Made by a program: the position numbers and the translations under genes
Source of the DNA: Streptomyces longhuiensis
GTDB taxonomy: Bacteria; Actinomycetota; Actinomycetes; Streptomycetales; Streptomycetaceae
Assembly (NCBI RefSeq): GCF_020616555.1
Contig: NZ_CP085173.1
Coordinates: 744,001-808,000 of the forward strand
Reading direction: 5' to 3'
Length of the DNA: 64,000 nt
Shown: piece after piece, positions 63,283 to 64,000 of the stretch
Layout: every line of letters starts with the position of its first letter
Position numbering within the stretch: the first letter of the stretch is position 1
Notes under the pieces: model-generated
What the model saw: only the letters and a program-made list of their open reading frames with translations
What the model was told of the DNA's origin: nothing
Database searches by the model: none

Positions 63283-64000
63283 TCATGTCCTGCGGGCGTG
63301 GGCGCGGCGTATTCCGTAGGCGGCGGCGCCCACGGCGAGTACCGCGGAGCCGGTGATGGCGGAGCTCGGAGGGAGGGCGAAGGCCAGGACGAGGCAGCCG
63401 GCCAGGCCGAGGACAGGGATGATCCGGGCGGGGCGACCTTCGGCGGGGTCAAGCGTGAGCGCTGAGGCGTTGGCGACGGCGTAGTAGGCAAGGACGCCGA
63501 AGGAGGAGAAGCCGATCGCGTCGCGGACGTCCGCGGTGGCGGCCGACGTGGCGACGACTGCGCCGATAAGGAGTTCGGCCCGGTGGGGGATCTTGAACTT
63601 CGAGTGCACCGCGGCGAGCCAGTGCGGCAGGTGATGGTCGCGGGCCATGGCAAGCGTGGTCCGCGAGACGCCGAGGATCAGGGCGAGCAGGGAGCCGAGC
63701 GCGGCCAGTGCCGCGCCTACCCGCACGACAGGTACGAGCCGGTCGACGCCCGCCGCGCGGGCCGCCTCCGTCAACGGTGCCCCGGAGGCAGCCAGTCCGG
63801 ACGGACCGAGCACGAGCAGCACGGACACGGCAACGGCCGTGTAGACGATGAGAGTGATGCCCAGGGCCAGGGGGATGGCGCGCGGAATCGTACGGGCCGG
63901 ATCGCGGACCTCCTCGCCCAGCGTGGCGATACGCGCGTACCCGGCGAACGCGAAGAACAGCAGTCCCGCGGCCTGGAGAACCCCGCCGAACGTGGCGTCC
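63283..64000 (-). CDS. APC family amino-acid permease (5' end beyond window)
   Basis: C-terminal 238 residues of an APC transporter. The frame runs to the window edge, and its start is outside: FGGVLQAAGLLFFAFAGYAR, IATLGEEVRDPARTIPRAIP is the conserved loop after helix 6, followed by about six hydrophobic segments and a short Arg-rich tail. Likely a cationic amino-acid or polyamine permease; the substrate is not readable. Confidence 0.88.
   Translation of the reverse strand, partial: DATFGGVLQAAGLLFFAFAGYARIATLGEEVRDPARTIPRAIPLALGITLIVYTAVAVSVLLVLGPSGLAASGAPLTEAARAAGVDRLVPVVRVGAALAALGSLLALILGVSRTTLAMARDHHLPHWLAAVHSKFKIPHRAELLIGAVVATSAATADVRDAIGFSSFGVLAYYAVANASALTLDPAEGRPARIIPVLGLAGCLVLAFALPPSSAITGSAVLAVGAAAYGIRRAHARRT

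Overview
The window is very GC-rich, with GTG starts, dense short operons, Tat-type and classical signal peptides and many TetR, LacI, GntR, XRE and MerR regulators. This fits a Streptomyces (or close relative) chromosome. The mix of dispensable enzymes, secreted proteins, degraded genes and a second-type dnaE suggests a chromosome arm rather than the core; that placement is inference.

1-15 kb: a TetR/SDR divergent pair; a secreted ribosome-inactivating-protein homologue with a small secreted partner; a DUF4097 protein; IS5-like and MarR remnants; DinB; a LacI regulator with an aldo-keto reductase remnant; a VOC-TetR operon under a 30-bp perfect palindrome; a GntR regulator divergent from an aminotransferase-permease operon; and a second LacI regulator.

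15-24 kb: a small DUF5988 gene, then dnaE (1198 aa) overlapping a DUF6300 gene, a HEAT-repeat gene and a MerR-HEAT fusion gene driven by a textbook MerR-type promoter, then a truncated phosphotransferase and several unknown or secreted proteins.

24-47 kb: redox and hydrolytic enzymes: alcohol dehydrogenase, aldo-keto reductase, SnoaL-like protein, Ohr peroxidase, LLM oxidoreductase, HAD phosphatase, three alpha/beta hydrolases, SRPBCC, aldehyde dehydrogenase and a tannase/feruloyl esterase. The main find here is a 21-bp palindromic operator (RTMACC-N4-TGACM-GGTKAC) present in 11 copies between 32.4 and 46.6 kb. It usually comes as a pair around a promoter: one copy covers the -35 and the other follows the -10. 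It tags ohr-LLM, two hydrolases, SRPBCC, the tannase and a CGNR zinc-finger regulator. The CGNR gene carries a copy touching its own start codon, so it is the best candidate regulator.

47-64 kb: a coiled-coil regulatory protein, a DUF4232 secreted protein, and then a cluster resembling the Osd/Dos hypoxia-dormancy regulon: a DevR-type response regulator, a GAF-GAF histidine kinase, four universal stress proteins, two CBS-BON proteins, cyclic-nucleotide-binding proteins, three pyridoxamine-oxidase-fold proteins (one fused to an XRE domain) and an Acg-like nitroreductase. Eight GGNCC-N4-GGNCC boxes, one of them with a mismatch, lie in the intergenic regions of this cluster. A cNMP-binding plus CBS gene pair occurs twice, with opposite members decayed. 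The last gene, an amino-acid permease, runs off the window.
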